A stretch of DNA of 64,000 bases from Bacillus sp. SJS (GCF_000732485.2 NZ_JAQV02000026.1:110888-174887); one strand, 5' to 3'. Positions 17,279 to 25,344 are shown, counted from the first letter of the stretch. Numbers and translations: made by a program. The notes: generated by a model from the sequence alone, not told the origin.

Positions 17279-18220
17279 TTATTTTATCAAATGAGATTTA
17301 ATTATCTCAATCTGATCAGCTGGGAAAGGCAGCCTATTCAAGTTTGCTAAAGCTTTTTGGACGGCTATCTGTTTCATTACATTAAGATAATGAATAACTC
17401 CTGTTTTATGCAGTACCTCTTTATAAGCTTTCAGACTGCCAAATTGCTGTTCTATGGAGTTACCATTTTCAATAAACTGCAGTAGTTCCTTGGATGCATC
17501 ATTAAATTCCCTTTTTATATATAAAAGTGCTAATGTATTTTTCTTAGCTGCTAAATCACTTTTATGTGTGTGAAATAAGTCTCTATAATCATTATCTATT
17601 TGAGCAGCAACACCAAATTGAGTCGCATACTCCTCAACTATCGGTTCAAAATGTTGTGTTGAGTACATAACACCTGTCATTGAAGCCATAGCAATCAATG
17701 ATCCCGATTTCCTCTTGGTCATTTCCAGACAAGCTTCTTCTGTTGCTGCGTAAAAGGTCAAGTCTTCGTGCTGACCAATCATTGCGTTTATAGAGTAATT
17801 GTTAACGAGTGAAACAAGAGAACCGCTGCGGTCTGCTTCGGTTAACATTTGAAGACTGATTGTGTAAATTAGCGTTGAAAGGTTCAGAGCCTCTCCTGAA
17901 GGAATCTGCATCCACGGCTCTGTAAAATTATCCTGATCTTCCAAATCATCAAAAATATCAAATGAAAGCGCATAAAGTTCAACTGCGGCCGCAAGTTTAT
18001 GCAAATCCTCAATGAACTGTTCAGTCCGCTTTTGCTCTACCGCAAATAACATCCCATGGATATAGGTCAACTTTCCAAAAAAAGCATGATCCTTGGTACC
18101 GATAAACGACAAAATTCGATCCCGGGCTGCGGTATTTTTCACTTTGGAGGTTACCGATTGCGCAGATGCCTTTATTACTGCGTCTAAGTTCAAGTGTAAT
18201 TGGTCACTAATTGCAATCAC
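17279..18220 (-). CDS. comQ: ComQ, isoprenyl transferase that modifies ComX
   Basis: 313 residues with an isoprenyl-diphosphate-synthase fold. The first Asp-rich motif is FDIFDDLED (about residues 88-96) and the second region reads QIDNDYRDL (about 208-216). ComQ processes ComX and attaches a farnesyl or geranyl group to its Trp. The start is uncertain: the GTG at 18220 is embedded in AAAGGGGTG, so the true initiation codon may lie a few codons downstream. It heads the comQ-comX-comP-comA cluster and follows degQ, as in B. subtilis. Confidence 0.92.
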   Translation of the reverse strand: MIAISDQLHLNLDAVIKASAQSVTSKVKNTAARDRILSFIGTKDHAFFGKLTYIHGMLFAVEQKRTEQFIEDLHKLAAAVELYALSFDIFDDLEDQDNFTEPWMQIPSGEALNLSTLIYTISLQMLTEADRSGSLVSLVNNYSINAMIGQHEDLTFYAATEEACLEMTKRKSGSLIAMASMTGVMYSTQHFEPIVEEYATQFGVAAQIDNDYRDLFHTHKSDLAAKKNTLALLYIKREFNDASKELLQFIENGNSIEQQFGSLKAYKEVLHKTGVIHYLNVMKQIAVQKALANLNRLPFPADQIEIIKSHLIK

Positions 18221-18312
18221 CCCTTTAAAAGTAATATTACTATATATGCATTTTTTTTAATAGATAATTATAAAATATTTACATTAATATAAAGAGTTTC
18301 ACATAATTTCAA

Positions 18313-18342
18313 TAAAAAAAACAGCCTCCACTAAGGGGGCTG
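18313..18342 (-). terminator. Strong terminator between degQ and comQ
   Basis: On the minus strand the arms CAGCCCCC and GGAGGCTG (one G-U pair) are followed by eight T. It separates degQ from comQ together with the hairpin at 18381-18403, so two terminators lie in tandem. Confidence 0.9.
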
Positions 18343-18380
18343 CTTTCTGTTTCATCTTATTATATGATCTGTATGCAAAG

Positions 18381-18403
18381 AAAAAAGCTCTTTATGTAAG
18401 AGC
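18381..18403 (-). terminator. degQ terminator
   Basis: GCTCTT and AAGAGC arms with a five-base loop followed by TTTTTT on the minus strand, touching the degQ stop codon. Confidence 0.85.
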
Positions 18404-18404
18404 C

Positions 18405-18545
18405 TTAAGAAACCTTTACATATGCGTATTTGTCATACTTATCAATGCTTTTGTTAATGGATTGCAAGGATTGTTTGGTTTCACGAATTTCCTTTTCCAG
18501 CTGGTGAAGAATCTGTGTCAGTTCTTCAATCTTGTGTTGTGTCAT
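18405..18545 (-). CDS. degQ: DegQ, degradation enzyme regulation protein
   Basis: A 46-residue gene read directly from the sequence. The peptide contains LEKEIRETKQSLQSINKSID followed by KYDKYAY, closely matching the DegQ family, whose B. subtilis member is also 46 residues. DegQ stimulates phosphate transfer from DegS to DegU, raising exoenzyme and polyglutamate-type outputs. The ATG at 18545 follows AAGGAGTG. It lies directly upstream of comQ, with a promoter and ComA-box-like site upstream, consistent with ComA control. Confidence 0.95.
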   Translation of the reverse strand: MTQHKIEELTQILHQLEKEIRETKQSLQSINKSIDKYDKYAYVKVS

Positions 18546-18611
18546 CGCTTCCACACTCCTTCTTTTAGATCAGGCCGGCGTATGGGAAGCCACTAGCCCT
18601 TTGTTAACTTA

Positions 18612-18678
18612 ATTGTATAGGAGTGTAGACCGTTTGTAACCGAAAATAAGGCGAAATTCTCAGTGCGTGATACCGCAA
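18612..18678 (-). promoter_or_regulatory. degQ promoter with ComA-box-like site
   Basis: On the minus strand TTGCGG-TATC-ACGCAC (18663-18678) matches the ComA box pattern TTGCGG-N4-CCGCAA at 10 of 12 positions. Downstream are TTACAA (18634-18639) and TACAAT (18612-18617) separated by 16 bases. The box is centred about 65 bases before the expected transcription start, the usual place for an activator site. Confidence 0.7.
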
Positions 18679-18747
18679 ACCTTTCAATAGTCCATTGTGT
18701 TTATATTTAAGTAATTTTCAGTTAAGTTTATTATCCTATAAATCCAG

Positions 18748-18996
18748 TTATTTTGAGTCTGAATACTCATTATCTTCACTTTTTCTGGATAAATGGTCCT
18801 CAATTACCTTCTCCGCAAGTATTTCGGCTCTCGAACGAACTGCGGCTAATTCAGCAGGACCTTTGTATCTTACAATCAAATCTACAATATTGTTGTTTGA
18901 GCAAAGAAATTCTGCTTCGACCGCATGTCCTTCGTAATGGAATACAAAGATAAACACCAGCTTATTCTCCAATTCAAAGATTTTCGGCTCGAGCAA
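18748..18996 (-). CDS. Conserved-looking small protein, 82 aa, unknown
   Basis: I do not recognise this 82-residue protein. It looks like a small alpha/beta protein: an N-terminal strand region (ENKLVFIFVFHYEGHAVEAEFL), a second strand, then a helix rich in Ala and Arg and an acidic, Ser-rich tail. It has no signal peptide or membrane segment. The TTG start at 18996 lies six bases after GGGAGGGG, which supports real translation. It is upstream of degQ on the same strand and divergent from the gene at 19136. Confidence 0.6.
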   Translation of the reverse strand: MLEPKIFELENKLVFIFVFHYEGHAVEAEFLCSNNNIVDLIVRYKGPAELAAVRSRAEILAEKVIEDHLSRKSEDNEYSDSK

Positions 18997-19135
18997 AACC
19001 TACCCCTCCCAAAATTTGTCTTATTAGAGGAATTCGCTTTCGTTTTCCGAAACCCTTCCTTTTTTATACAAAAAGGACAAATCTCATGTATTCCGGACAT
19101 ATAGTTTAAAGATATTGGATAGGAGGTGATTGTAC

Positions 19136-19426
19136 TTGCCCGACCCGCCATTCAGTTCAAGTTACATTGAAATATTTCGCTTAAGCGCAAGAGAAGCTGC
19201 TTCACTTTTTGGCGATATGCAAAAAGTGCTTATAACGATATCTTCTTCCCCCCAATATGCATATCGGATAAGAAGGAGCGCAGAATCATCGAATAAAAAG
19301 GAAGTAATGAGGCTGATCCGCCAGTCCGGGTTAGTTTCACCATTTGATGTTACTTATACACCGGACGGAATTAACATTTTACTTTTAAAAACTCATGGCC
19401 ATCTTGTCGCTTCCCTTAGATGGTAA
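19136..19426 (+). CDS. Small conserved protein, possibly YuzC-like
   Basis: A 96-residue protein beginning at a TTG seven bases after AGGAGGTG; an in-frame TTG at 19130 is too close to that site. The sequence (FSSSYIEIFRLSAREAASLF, later MRLIRQSGLVSPFDVTYTPDGI) is soluble and alpha/beta. It has no motif I can name. In B. subtilis yuzC lies just beyond degQ, so this could be its counterpart, but I rely on position only. Confidence 0.6.
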   Translation: MPDPPFSSSYIEIFRLSAREAASLFGDMQKVLITISSSPQYAYRIRRSAESSNKKEVMRLIRQSGLVSPFDVTYTPDGINILLLKTHGHLVASLRW

Positions 19427-19495
19427 GCCGCAATTAGCAAAATACGGACAGCATATTAAATCCGGATAGGCTAAAAATAAGGGTGAGGTGGTTAC

Positions 19496-20179
19496 ATGGA
19501 GATTTTCACTGCTGACTTTTTAGGTTCACTGCTATCCATTGTAGTCATTGACCTTGTACTCGCAGGAGATAATGCAATTTTGATTGGTCTGGCTGCAAGG
19601 AATTTGCCTGCTGGACAACGTAAAAAAGTAATATTATGGGGAACTTTAGGAGCAATAATCATAAGGGCAATAGCCACTTTTGCATTTGTATATCTGCTGA
19701 AAATACCAGGATTGCTTTTAGCAGGAGGGCTTATTCTATTATGGATTGCTTACCGTCTTCTTACTGATAACAAAGAGCATGATGTGAAAAGCGGAACAAG
19801 TATGATGTCCGCAATCCGCACCATCATTATTGCGGATGCTGTAATGGGACTCGATAATGTGCTTGCAGTTGCCGGAGCAGCACACGGCAGTATTTTGCTT
19901 GTCACACTCGGGCTTCTTATTTCCATTCCAATTGTTGTATGGGGAAGCACAATCATCCTGAAATTCATCGACCGATATCCTGTTATCATTGTGATCGGAG
20001 CAGCGATCCTAGCATGGACCGCAGCTAAAATGATTGTAAAGGAACCCTTTCTTAAACCTTATTTTAAGGAAGAATGGATTACTTATACATTTGAATTAGC
20101 AGCTGTCATTCTTGTTACAGGTATTGGATACCTTCGAAAAAAACATCAAAGCAGAAGAAAAGTCATTGAACAAAATTAA
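19496..20179 (+). CDS. TerC-family integral membrane protein (YjbE-like)
   Basis: A 227-residue polytopic protein of the TerC family. The paired acidic motifs of the family are present in helix 1 (VIDLVLAGDNAILIGLA) and in the second repeat (IIIADAVMGLDNVLAVAGAA), which together are thought to form a metal-binding site in the membrane. YjbE/YkoY/YceF-type members support metalation and export of manganese. I see no yybP-ykoY-type manganese riboswitch in the 70-base leader. The start follows GGGTGAGGTGG. A terminator overlaps the stop codon. Confidence 0.88.
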   Translation: MEIFTADFLGSLLSIVVIDLVLAGDNAILIGLAARNLPAGQRKKVILWGTLGAIIIRAIATFAFVYLLKIPGLLLAGGLILLWIAYRLLTDNKEHDVKSGTSMMSAIRTIIIADAVMGLDNVLAVAGAAHGSILLVTLGLLISIPIVVWGSTIILKFIDRYPVIIVIGAAILAWTAAKMIVKEPFLKPYFKEEWITYTFELAAVILVTGIGYLRKKHQSRRKVIEQN

Positions 20180-20209
20180 AACAAGGGCGCCATCAGGCAG
20201 CCCTTGTTT
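20178..20209. terminator. Bidirectional terminator, terC/quinone reductase
   Basis: AAACAAGGGC pairs with GCCCTTGTTT between the convergent genes ending at 20179 and 20217. Confidence 0.88.
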
Positions 20210-20216
20210 AGTTGAA

Positions 20217-20747
20217 TTATAAGGATTTTACTGCATAGGATACATACTCTTCAGCAGCATCCTTTAATTGATCTTCTGTCAGCATTCTAACACCCTGTAC
20301 CATAAATGGGGCCATATATTTCATCCCAGTGAGGTTAGCCATTGCATGGAGAGGCTTAAGAAGCTCTTCCATTTCAAAGTAATTGTATCCTTCGCGGTTA
20401 TAAGCTTCTTTTGGGCCGCCAGTCGACAGCGCGGCTAAAAATTCCTTGCCATGCAATTTATCTCCGCCGCTTCCATATGCCCAGCCATAAGTCAAAACAG
20501 TATCCTGCCATTCTTTTAACAGAGCCGGAGTGCTGTACCAATAAAAAGGAAATTGGAATACAATGCGGTCATGGCTAAGCAGCAGCGCCTGTTCTTTTTC
20601 CACGTTAATTTTTCCGTCCGGATAAGCTTCGTATAAATAATGGACGGTTGCAGTTTCTTCTTTTTCCACCCGTTCAGCTAATGCTTTATTAACAACGGAT
20701 TGCTCCATAGAAGGATGTGCAGCAATAATGAGAGTTGTTTTTTTCAA
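20217..20747 (-). CDS. NAD(P)H:quinone oxidoreductase, flavodoxin-like fold
   Basis: 176 residues of the NQO1/KefF/YwrO group of FMN enzymes. The FMN loop region starts IIAAHPSMEQSVVNKAL, and the family segments FQFPFYWYSTPALLKEWQD and YGSGGDKLHGKEFLAALSTG are intact. Such enzymes reduce quinones by two electrons and detoxify electrophiles. Directly upstream are a consensus-like promoter and a large palindrome, and the next gene on the same strand encodes a MarR regulator with a similar palindrome at its own start, so MarR control is very likely. Confidence 0.9.
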   Translation of the reverse strand: MKKTTLIIAAHPSMEQSVVNKALAERVEKEETATVHYLYEAYPDGKINVEKEQALLLSHDRIVFQFPFYWYSTPALLKEWQDTVLTYGWAYGSGGDKLHGKEFLAALSTGGPKEAYNREGYNYFEMEELLKPLHAMANLTGMKYMAPFMVQGVRMLTEDQLKDAAEEYVSYAVKSL

Positions 20748-20780
20748 TGGTTTTCCTCCAATAATCTAGATTCTAAAGAA

Positions 20781-20813
20781 AGTATACAGTTGTTTGTACA
20801 TACAATCAACTGT
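20781..20813 (-). promoter_or_regulatory. Quinone reductase promoter with MarR-type operator
   Basis: On the minus strand TTGATT (20804-20809) and TATACT (20781-20786) are 17 bases apart. A 28-bp palindrome (20786-20813) with arms ACAGTTG and CAACTGT around the core TTGTACATACAA covers the -35 element and the spacer, the right place for a repressor. Confidence 0.85.
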
Positions 20814-20823
20814 TAAAAAATTT

Positions 20824-21255
20824 TTATTTTTGATTCAAAGTCTCATTTGCAAAGTGGATATCTTTTGTTATTTCTCTGGCTGTTTCTGGTCCAAGGATTT
20901 CCGCATACCGTTTATAAAGGTTTTTCCAGCATTGCCTAATTGTTTCCTGAATTTGTTCACCTTGATCTGTTAAATAAATTCTGACAAGCTTTCCTTCATT
21001 CTTCCTGACAACAAATTTTTTCAGCTCTAATTTATCAATAAACCGGGTGCTGGTTGATGGAGTTATATGAAGATTCTCGCTTAATTCCTTTTGAGTCAGT
21101 CCCGGCTTCTCATAGACGGTCATTAATAAAAAGGCGTAAGAGGGAGAAAGTCCTGTCGGGGCAAATTCCTCTTCTGCAAAACGATTCATTAATCTTGAAA
21201 GACGATTTGCTGAAAAATAAAGACATTTAACAAATAATTCTTGCGTGTCTGACAT
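20824..21255 (-). CDS. MarR-family transcriptional regulator
   Basis: A 143-residue winged-helix regulator. The core reads GLSPSYAFLLMTVYEKPGLT, then QKELSENLHITPSTSTRFID (recognition helix) and the wing RKNEGKLVRIYLTDQGEQI. Like other MarR proteins of this type it probably represses the downstream reductase gene and itself and releases DNA on a redox or phenolic cue; one Cys in VKCLYFSA and one in RQCWKN could sense oxidation. The ATG at 21255 follows GGGGTG. The long upstream frame to 21378 lacks a ribosome site and crosses the operator. Confidence 0.92.
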   Translation of the reverse strand: MSDTQELFVKCLYFSANRLSRLMNRFAEEEFAPTGLSPSYAFLLMTVYEKPGLTQKELSENLHITPSTSTRFIDKLELKKFVVRKNEGKLVRIYLTDQGEQIQETIRQCWKNLYKRYAEILGPETAREITKDIHFANETLNQK

Positions 21256-21276
21256 GAAAACACCCCGCGATAATAG

Positions 21277-21288
21277 TTGTATATACAA
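21277..21288 (-). promoter_or_regulatory. Second MarR-type operator (autoregulatory)
   Basis: The perfect palindrome TTGTATATACAA, differing from the core at 20794-20805 (TTGTACATACAA) by one base, lies 22 bases upstream of the marR-type start codon. This suggests autoregulation. Confidence 0.8.
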
Positions 21289-21492
21289 TTTACTATGTTT
21301 CATCCGGCTCGTCAATTTTTCTGGACAAAAGCGCAAGTGCCTTGAAAGATGAAGTCCTGGCTTCCTGCCGCAGCGCAATACTTACCCGCATCCTGCAGGC
21401 TGATAAACTCATGACCTAAAAAATAGGGCTAGGATCTGGAGCAGGCCAAAGAATTACTCAGATAAAGCTTATCCACACATTTCCTGAGCACC

Positions 21493-21520
21493 AAAAAAAC
21501 CGGTTAAATTAACCGGTTTT
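21493..21520 (-). terminator. Terminator of the aldo/keto reductase gene
   Basis: Perfect stem AAAACCGGTTAA with TTAACCGGTTTT (three-base loop), followed by a T-run on the minus strand. Confidence 0.88.
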
Positions 21521-21525
21521 ACTGT

Positions 21526-22428
21526 TTAAGGTACTTCGTGGCCCATGGATGCATGGAGAATGTCAAACCATTGCTGCCTGTCCAATTTTAAATCAAGTGC
21601 GTTTACTGCTGATTGAATGCGGTTTACCTTGCCTGATCCTACAATCGGCATGATTTTAGCAGGATGGGCGAGAAGCCAGGCGTAAAGAACTTCATCAATA
21701 CCGCGGGCACCGATTTGTTCTCCAACTTGCTCAAGAACTGGATGCAGACGCTTCGCTTTCTCATCTTCTCCTTTAAAAATTTCCCCTCCTGCAAGAGGTG
21801 ACCATGCCATTGGAGGAATTCTCATTTCCTGGCACAAGTCCATTGTTCCATCCTCAAAATTTTCAAGCTGATAAGCAGACAGCTCAATCTGATTTGTTAC
21901 GAGTGGAAAATCAAGATAAGACTGAAGCATATGGAACTGGGAATGCTTGAAGTTCGATACTCCGAATTGGCGAACCTTTCCTTCTTCCTTCAGCTTCTTG
22001 AAGGCCTCGGCCACTTCTGCTGGATCCATAAATGGATCTGGGCGGTGAATTAATAGGACATCTATGTAATCTGTTTGAAGGTTTTTAAGAGACTGCTCTG
22101 CAGAAGCAACAATATAATCTTTGCTTGTATTATAGTGCTTCAACCGATTTTCAGGACGATTTTCTGAAACGAGCGCAATGCCTGCCTTGGTCACAATTTC
22201 CATTTTGTCTCTGAGTGACGGTTTCAGTGCCAAACCTTCTCCAAATAAAACATCACACGTATACGAACCATATATGTCAGCATGGTCAAAAGTGGTAATT
22301 CCAAGGTCCAGACATTGCTCGATTAGATTAAGCCGTTCTTCCTTACTCATATTCCAGTCTGCCATACGCCACAGGCCGTGAATAATGCGCGTAAATGATA
22401 AATCTTCTGCGATTTGTATGCGTTCCAT
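21526..22428 (-). CDS. Aldo/keto reductase, YdhF-like
   Basis: A 300-residue (beta/alpha)8 oxidoreductase. Catalytic elements are visible: Asp and Tyr in FDHADIYGSYTCD, Lys in IVTKAGI and His in VLLIHRPDPF. The NADPH-binding end is MPIVGSGKVNRIQ. The LYAWLLAHPAKIMPIVG pattern is typical of the E. coli YdhF branch. The physiological substrate is unknown. The start is supported by GAGAGGAG upstream. It has its own promoter and terminator and is a single-gene unit. Confidence 0.92.
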   Translation of the reverse strand: MERIQIAEDLSFTRIIHGLWRMADWNMSKEERLNLIEQCLDLGITTFDHADIYGSYTCDVLFGEGLALKPSLRDKMEIVTKAGIALVSENRPENRLKHYNTSKDYIVASAEQSLKNLQTDYIDVLLIHRPDPFMDPAEVAEAFKKLKEEGKVRQFGVSNFKHSQFHMLQSYLDFPLVTNQIELSAYQLENFEDGTMDLCQEMRIPPMAWSPLAGGEIFKGEDEKAKRLHPVLEQVGEQIGARGIDEVLYAWLLAHPAKIMPIVGSGKVNRIQSAVNALDLKLDRQQWFDILHASMGHEVP

Positions 22429-22453
22429 TTATATCAAACTCCTCTCATGTGAT

Positions 22454-22482
22454 ATTGTACTTTAATTATGAACGCTTTCACA
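22454..22482 (-). promoter_or_regulatory. Promoter of the aldo/keto reductase gene with cre-like core
   Basis: On the minus strand TGTGAA and TACAAT are separated by 17 bases. TGAAAGCGTT, overlapping the -35, matches most of the CcpA cre core (TGAAARCGYTTW) but breaks at its end, so carbon catabolite control is only a possibility. Confidence 0.45.
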
Positions 22483-22597
22483 GCACTTTGCCTACAGCAG
22501 ATCTTCAGAAGCTTCTATTCTTCCCGCCTGTTTAAGGAAAATGCTTAAACGAAAAACGGGGACAAGCCATTCAGACTGTATCGCAAAAAAGGGTGGA

Positions 22598-22711
22598 TTA
22601 AGCCTGCATAAAATGCAATATAAGCTTCATCCACCCGTATAGAGCAATCCATAATGGCACGCTTAGAATTGTGGCCCAGAGCATTCCTTTAAAAAAGCTT
22701 CCATCCTGCAT
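22598..22711 (-). CDS. Small membrane protein, 37 aa
   Basis: A short gene read directly from the bases. The ATG at 22711 follows GGAGGCG at seven-base spacing. The peptide starts MQDGSFFKGMLWATILSVPL and is one amphipathic-to-hydrophobic helix, so it is likely a single-pass membrane peptide. I recognise no family. It stands alone between the aldo/keto reductase and HpaB-like genes. Confidence 0.55.
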   Translation of the reverse strand: MQDGSFFKGMLWATILSVPLWIALYGWMKLILHFMQA

Positions 22712-23086
22712 CTAAACGCCTCCTTTTTACGCCATTCAGTTTTGCCGTTTCCCTCCCCCTCTAAACACATTTAAAATTTATTTTCATTCCTTTAGACTCG
22801 ACCGGTCTGCCCGCGGTACTTTGCAGAATCGAGAATAAATCCTTTGGGACACGGGGTTAGCCAGTTTACTTGGTATGAGAATGCCATAGCTCTGGAATCC
22901 CCACTTCAAATTCCTATAAGAAAATGAAGGGGCGGGTAGTTCAATTTGTATTCCTATTTTAATGTTTCATGATAGATTTTTGAGAAAAACACCTAATTTA
23001 AAGGGCTCACGTTCCATTATATAAAGCATATAGTGAAAAAGGATTCGTTATTCTGTTCGAACAAACATCTGTCGGGAGTGAAAACA
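22712..23086. other. Intergenic region before the HpaB-like gene
   Basis: No gene, tRNA, riboswitch or IS end could be supported in these 375 bases. The right part is A+T-rich and should hold the promoter for the gene at 23087. Confidence 0.4.
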
Positions 23087-24532
23087 TTGCCGGTCATTTC
23101 AGGAAAACAATTCATCGATCGGTTAAACCAGCTGCACCCTGCTATTTGGTATAAAGGCAAGAAAATTGAAGGACCAATTTCAGAGCATCCAGCATATAAG
23201 GGGGCCATCCAGACCAAAGCCTCGCTTTATGATCTACAGCGTGACAGTGAGAAGGCTGACAGAATGACCTTTTTATGCCCTGATACGAACGATCGGGCAG
23301 GGATGTCTTTTTTACGGCCGCAAACGCGAGAAGATCTAGAGAAAAGGCGCATAATGATGACGGAATGGGCACGCAAAACCCATGGCATGATGGGCAGGAC
23401 ACCTGATTATATGAACACCGCATTGATGGCTCTAGCAGCATCTTCTCCCATTCTTAAGGATCAAGATGAGGAATTCGCCAAAAATCTTATGCGGCATTAT
23501 CAACGAGCAAAAAAAGAAGATTTGTCCTTCACTCATAGCTTTATTAATCCTCAATCAAACCGTTCATCTACTTATTATGATTCTGAACATCATCCTGTCG
23601 CTGCAAAGGTAGTGAAAAAAACCTCCGATGGCCTTGTTATTAAAGGGGCACGCCTTCTCGCAACTGAAGGAGGAATGACTGACGAAGTTCTGGTCTTCCC
23701 GTCAGGAGGCGGAGTTCAGACAAAGGAATTTGCCTTTTCGTTCTCCATCCCGAGCAATACAAAAGGATTGTCGTTTTTATGCAGAGAGTCCTTTGCACAA
23801 GGAGAATCATCCTTTAATTATCCCTTATCCTCCCGTTTTGAGGAAATGGACACCGTCATCATTTTTGATAATGTCCTTGTCCCTTGGGACCGGGTATTTT
23901 TTTATCACCGTCCCGACCTCGCTGTCCGAATGTTTAATGAAAGCTGCTTTGCTTCCCAGGCTCTTCATCAGGTGGTGAACCGGCAGCTTGTTAAACTGGA
24001 GTTTCTGCTTGGCCTTGCCCAGCTTCTAGTTTCCACACTTAATGTGAGCGAATATCAGCATATTCAGGAAAAAATCTCTGAATTAATCATTGGAACAGAG
24101 GTAATTAGCGCCCTTCACTACAAATCAGAGAAAACGGCTTCAATTGACCGCTGGGGGACGATGTGCCCGAATCTTCAGCCCCTTTACTCTGCTATCATTT
24201 TTCATTCCAAGCTCTATCCGCGGTACATTGAGATCCTCCAGCTTATTGGCGCCGGCGGCTTCATGACGATTGCTTCCGAGGAAGATTTCGAATCAGAAAT
24301 AGGTGAAAAAGCAGAGCATTATTTACAAGGTGCCGCCATCGACGGAAAAATAAAAACGGCCCTGTTCCGCCTTGCCTGGGATGTAACAATGAGCTCTTTT
24401 GGAGGAAGACAGACTCAATATGAGCGTTTCTTTTTCGGCGACCCAGTAAGGCTCTCTTCCAACCTGTATAAATTCTACCCACGCCAGCACATGATCGACG
24501 AAGTGTTAGACTTTCTTAACTATACCAATTAA
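23087..24532 (+). CDS. 4-hydroxyphenylacetate 3-monooxygenase (HpaB) family protein
   Basis: 481 residues of the FAD-dependent HpaB/4-hydroxybutyryl-CoA dehydratase family. Characteristic stretches are the N-terminal RLNQLHPAIWYKGKKIEG, the flavin region THSFINPQSNRS, DTVIIFDNVLVPWDRVFFY and the C-terminal GGRQTQYERFFFGDP. HpaB enzymes use reduced FAD to hydroxylate aromatic phenols. No HpaC-type reductase gene is adjacent, so any reductant is supplied elsewhere. I chose the TTG at 23087 because GGGAGTG lies six bases upstream and the family start aligns there; a GTG at 23033 has no such site. Substrate unknown. Confidence 0.88.
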   Translation: MPVISGKQFIDRLNQLHPAIWYKGKKIEGPISEHPAYKGAIQTKASLYDLQRDSEKADRMTFLCPDTNDRAGMSFLRPQTREDLEKRRIMMTEWARKTHGMMGRTPDYMNTALMALAASSPILKDQDEEFAKNLMRHYQRAKKEDLSFTHSFINPQSNRSSTYYDSEHHPVAAKVVKKTSDGLVIKGARLLATEGGMTDEVLVFPSGGGVQTKEFAFSFSIPSNTKGLSFLCRESFAQGESSFNYPLSSRFEEMDTVIIFDNVLVPWDRVFFYHRPDLAVRMFNESCFASQALHQVVNRQLVKLEFLLGLAQLLVSTLNVSEYQHIQEKISELIIGTEVISALHYKSEKTASIDRWGTMCPNLQPLYSAIIFHSKLYPRYIEILQLIGAGGFMTIASEEDFESEIGEKAEHYLQGAAIDGKIKTALFRLAWDVTMSSFGGRQTQYERFFFGDPVRLSSNLYKFYPRQHMIDEVLDFLNYTN

Positions 24533-24558
24533 AATAGGCGCCCAAAGAGCGCCTATTT
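24532..24558. terminator. Bidirectional terminator, hpaB-like/yueH
   Basis: AAATAGGCGC pairs with GCGCCTATTT, with A and T runs on both sides, between convergent genes. Confidence 0.88.
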
Positions 24559-24795
24559 TTACATTTCAGTAATCCAGTGCCTGATTTTCCCGGCAAGAAG
24601 TTTCGCTTCCTCCTCATCCGTCACTTTGATCAGGGATTTTAAGAGCTTCTCATCAACTTCTTGAAAAGCTTCCTCATATTTCACTATTATAGACCAGTAT
24701 TTCTCAGGTATGGCTATGAGACTAAATTCTTCCTTCTTGTTTTCATAGATAAAGACCTTATCTGTATTAGGCAGATGCGCTCTTCTAATTTTCAT
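24559..24795 (-). CDS. yueH: YueH-like small protein
   Basis: 78 residues with the pattern VFIYENKKEEFSLIAIPEKYW followed by a helical C-terminus ending GKIRHWITEM, which fits the YueH family. Function unknown. The ATG at 24795 follows GGGAAGGA; a GTG at 24825 would overlap the upstream stop as GTGA but has no ribosome site. Its place next to spore-protein genes and yueF agrees with B. subtilis order. Confidence 0.75.
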   Translation of the reverse strand: MKIRRAHLPNTDKVFIYENKKEEFSLIAIPEKYWSIIVKYEEAFQEVDEKLLKSLIKVTDEEEAKLLAGKIRHWITEM

Positions 24796-24821
24796 TTCTG
24801 AATCCTTCCCAGTAAGGCTGA

Positions 24822-24986
24822 TCACTTTATTATTTCTATATTGATCGGCTTCAACGTTTCAGCTGCCTGAAGAACCTTGAGCGTATCCTGATTCTTTTCA
24901 GGAGATTTTCTTTCTGAATGAAGCACTTCATTCACCTTGCTTTGAGACACACCGGCAAGCTTTGCGATGCATGCTGTTTCATTCAT
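24822..24986 (-). CDS. Small LacI-type helix-turn-helix protein, 54 aa
   Basis: A short gene missed by length cut-offs. It begins at an ATG after AGAGGTGATTT. The first 25 residues (ACIAKLAGVSQSKVNEVLHS) have the spacing of a LacI-family DNA-binding helix-turn-helix, and the rest is a short charged helix and strand. There is no ligand-binding domain, so it is either a minimal DNA-binding protein or a remnant. It ends at 24822 and overlaps an alternative yueH start, so the two are probably cotranscribed. Confidence 0.65.
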   Translation of the reverse strand: MNETACIAKLAGVSQSKVNEVLHSERKSPEKNQDTLKVLQAAETLKPINIEIIK

Positions 24987-25072
24987 ATTAAATCACCTCT
25001 ACTTAAATCGTACATAAAGTTCACAAAGGAATCAATGTTTTTGATGAATCTTAACATACTTGAAAAATGCAA

Positions 25073-25288
25073 TTATGCATTTAGCGCATCCGTCTGATCG
25101 ATAACATCCGCATCATAATCATTCGTTACGTTTCTGTGGTTTACAAGCTGGTTCCCATCTCCATTGGAAAGAGCTCCTGCACCAACAGCTGACTTCAGCA
25201 CACTTTTAGGAGAAATGGTAAACGTATCTCCCACCTTAAAAACACCTGAAACACTCTCTACTTCCATCGGGCCTACAAATGCCGGCAT
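25073..25288 (-). CDS. GerPA/GerPF-family spore germination protein
   Basis: 71 residues starting MPAFVGPMEVESVSGVFKVG, with TFTISPKSVLKSAVGAGALS and the ending NDYDADVIDQTDALNA. This is the signature of the small GerPA/GerPF proteins (PF10676), which in Bacillus reside in the spore inner coat and allow germinants to pass. The start follows AAAAGAGGTGAG. It is divergent from two related genes at 25400 and 25658. Confidence 0.9.
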   Translation of the reverse strand: MPAFVGPMEVESVSGVFKVGDTFTISPKSVLKSAVGAGALSNGDGNQLVNHRNVTNDYDADVIDQTDALNA

Positions 25289-25344
25289 ATCCTCACCTCT
25301 TTTTTATTCAGCCTATGCTTTTTGGCATTAAACGGTTCAAACGA

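Noticed and set aside
19427..19495. yybP-ykoY riboswitch before the TerC-like gene
   Set aside because: The 69-base gap is too short and shows no matching stems.
22591..22637. GGGTGGA/TCCACCC pair as terminator
   Set aside because: The arms are 30 bases apart, lie within the small ORF and lack a U-tract.
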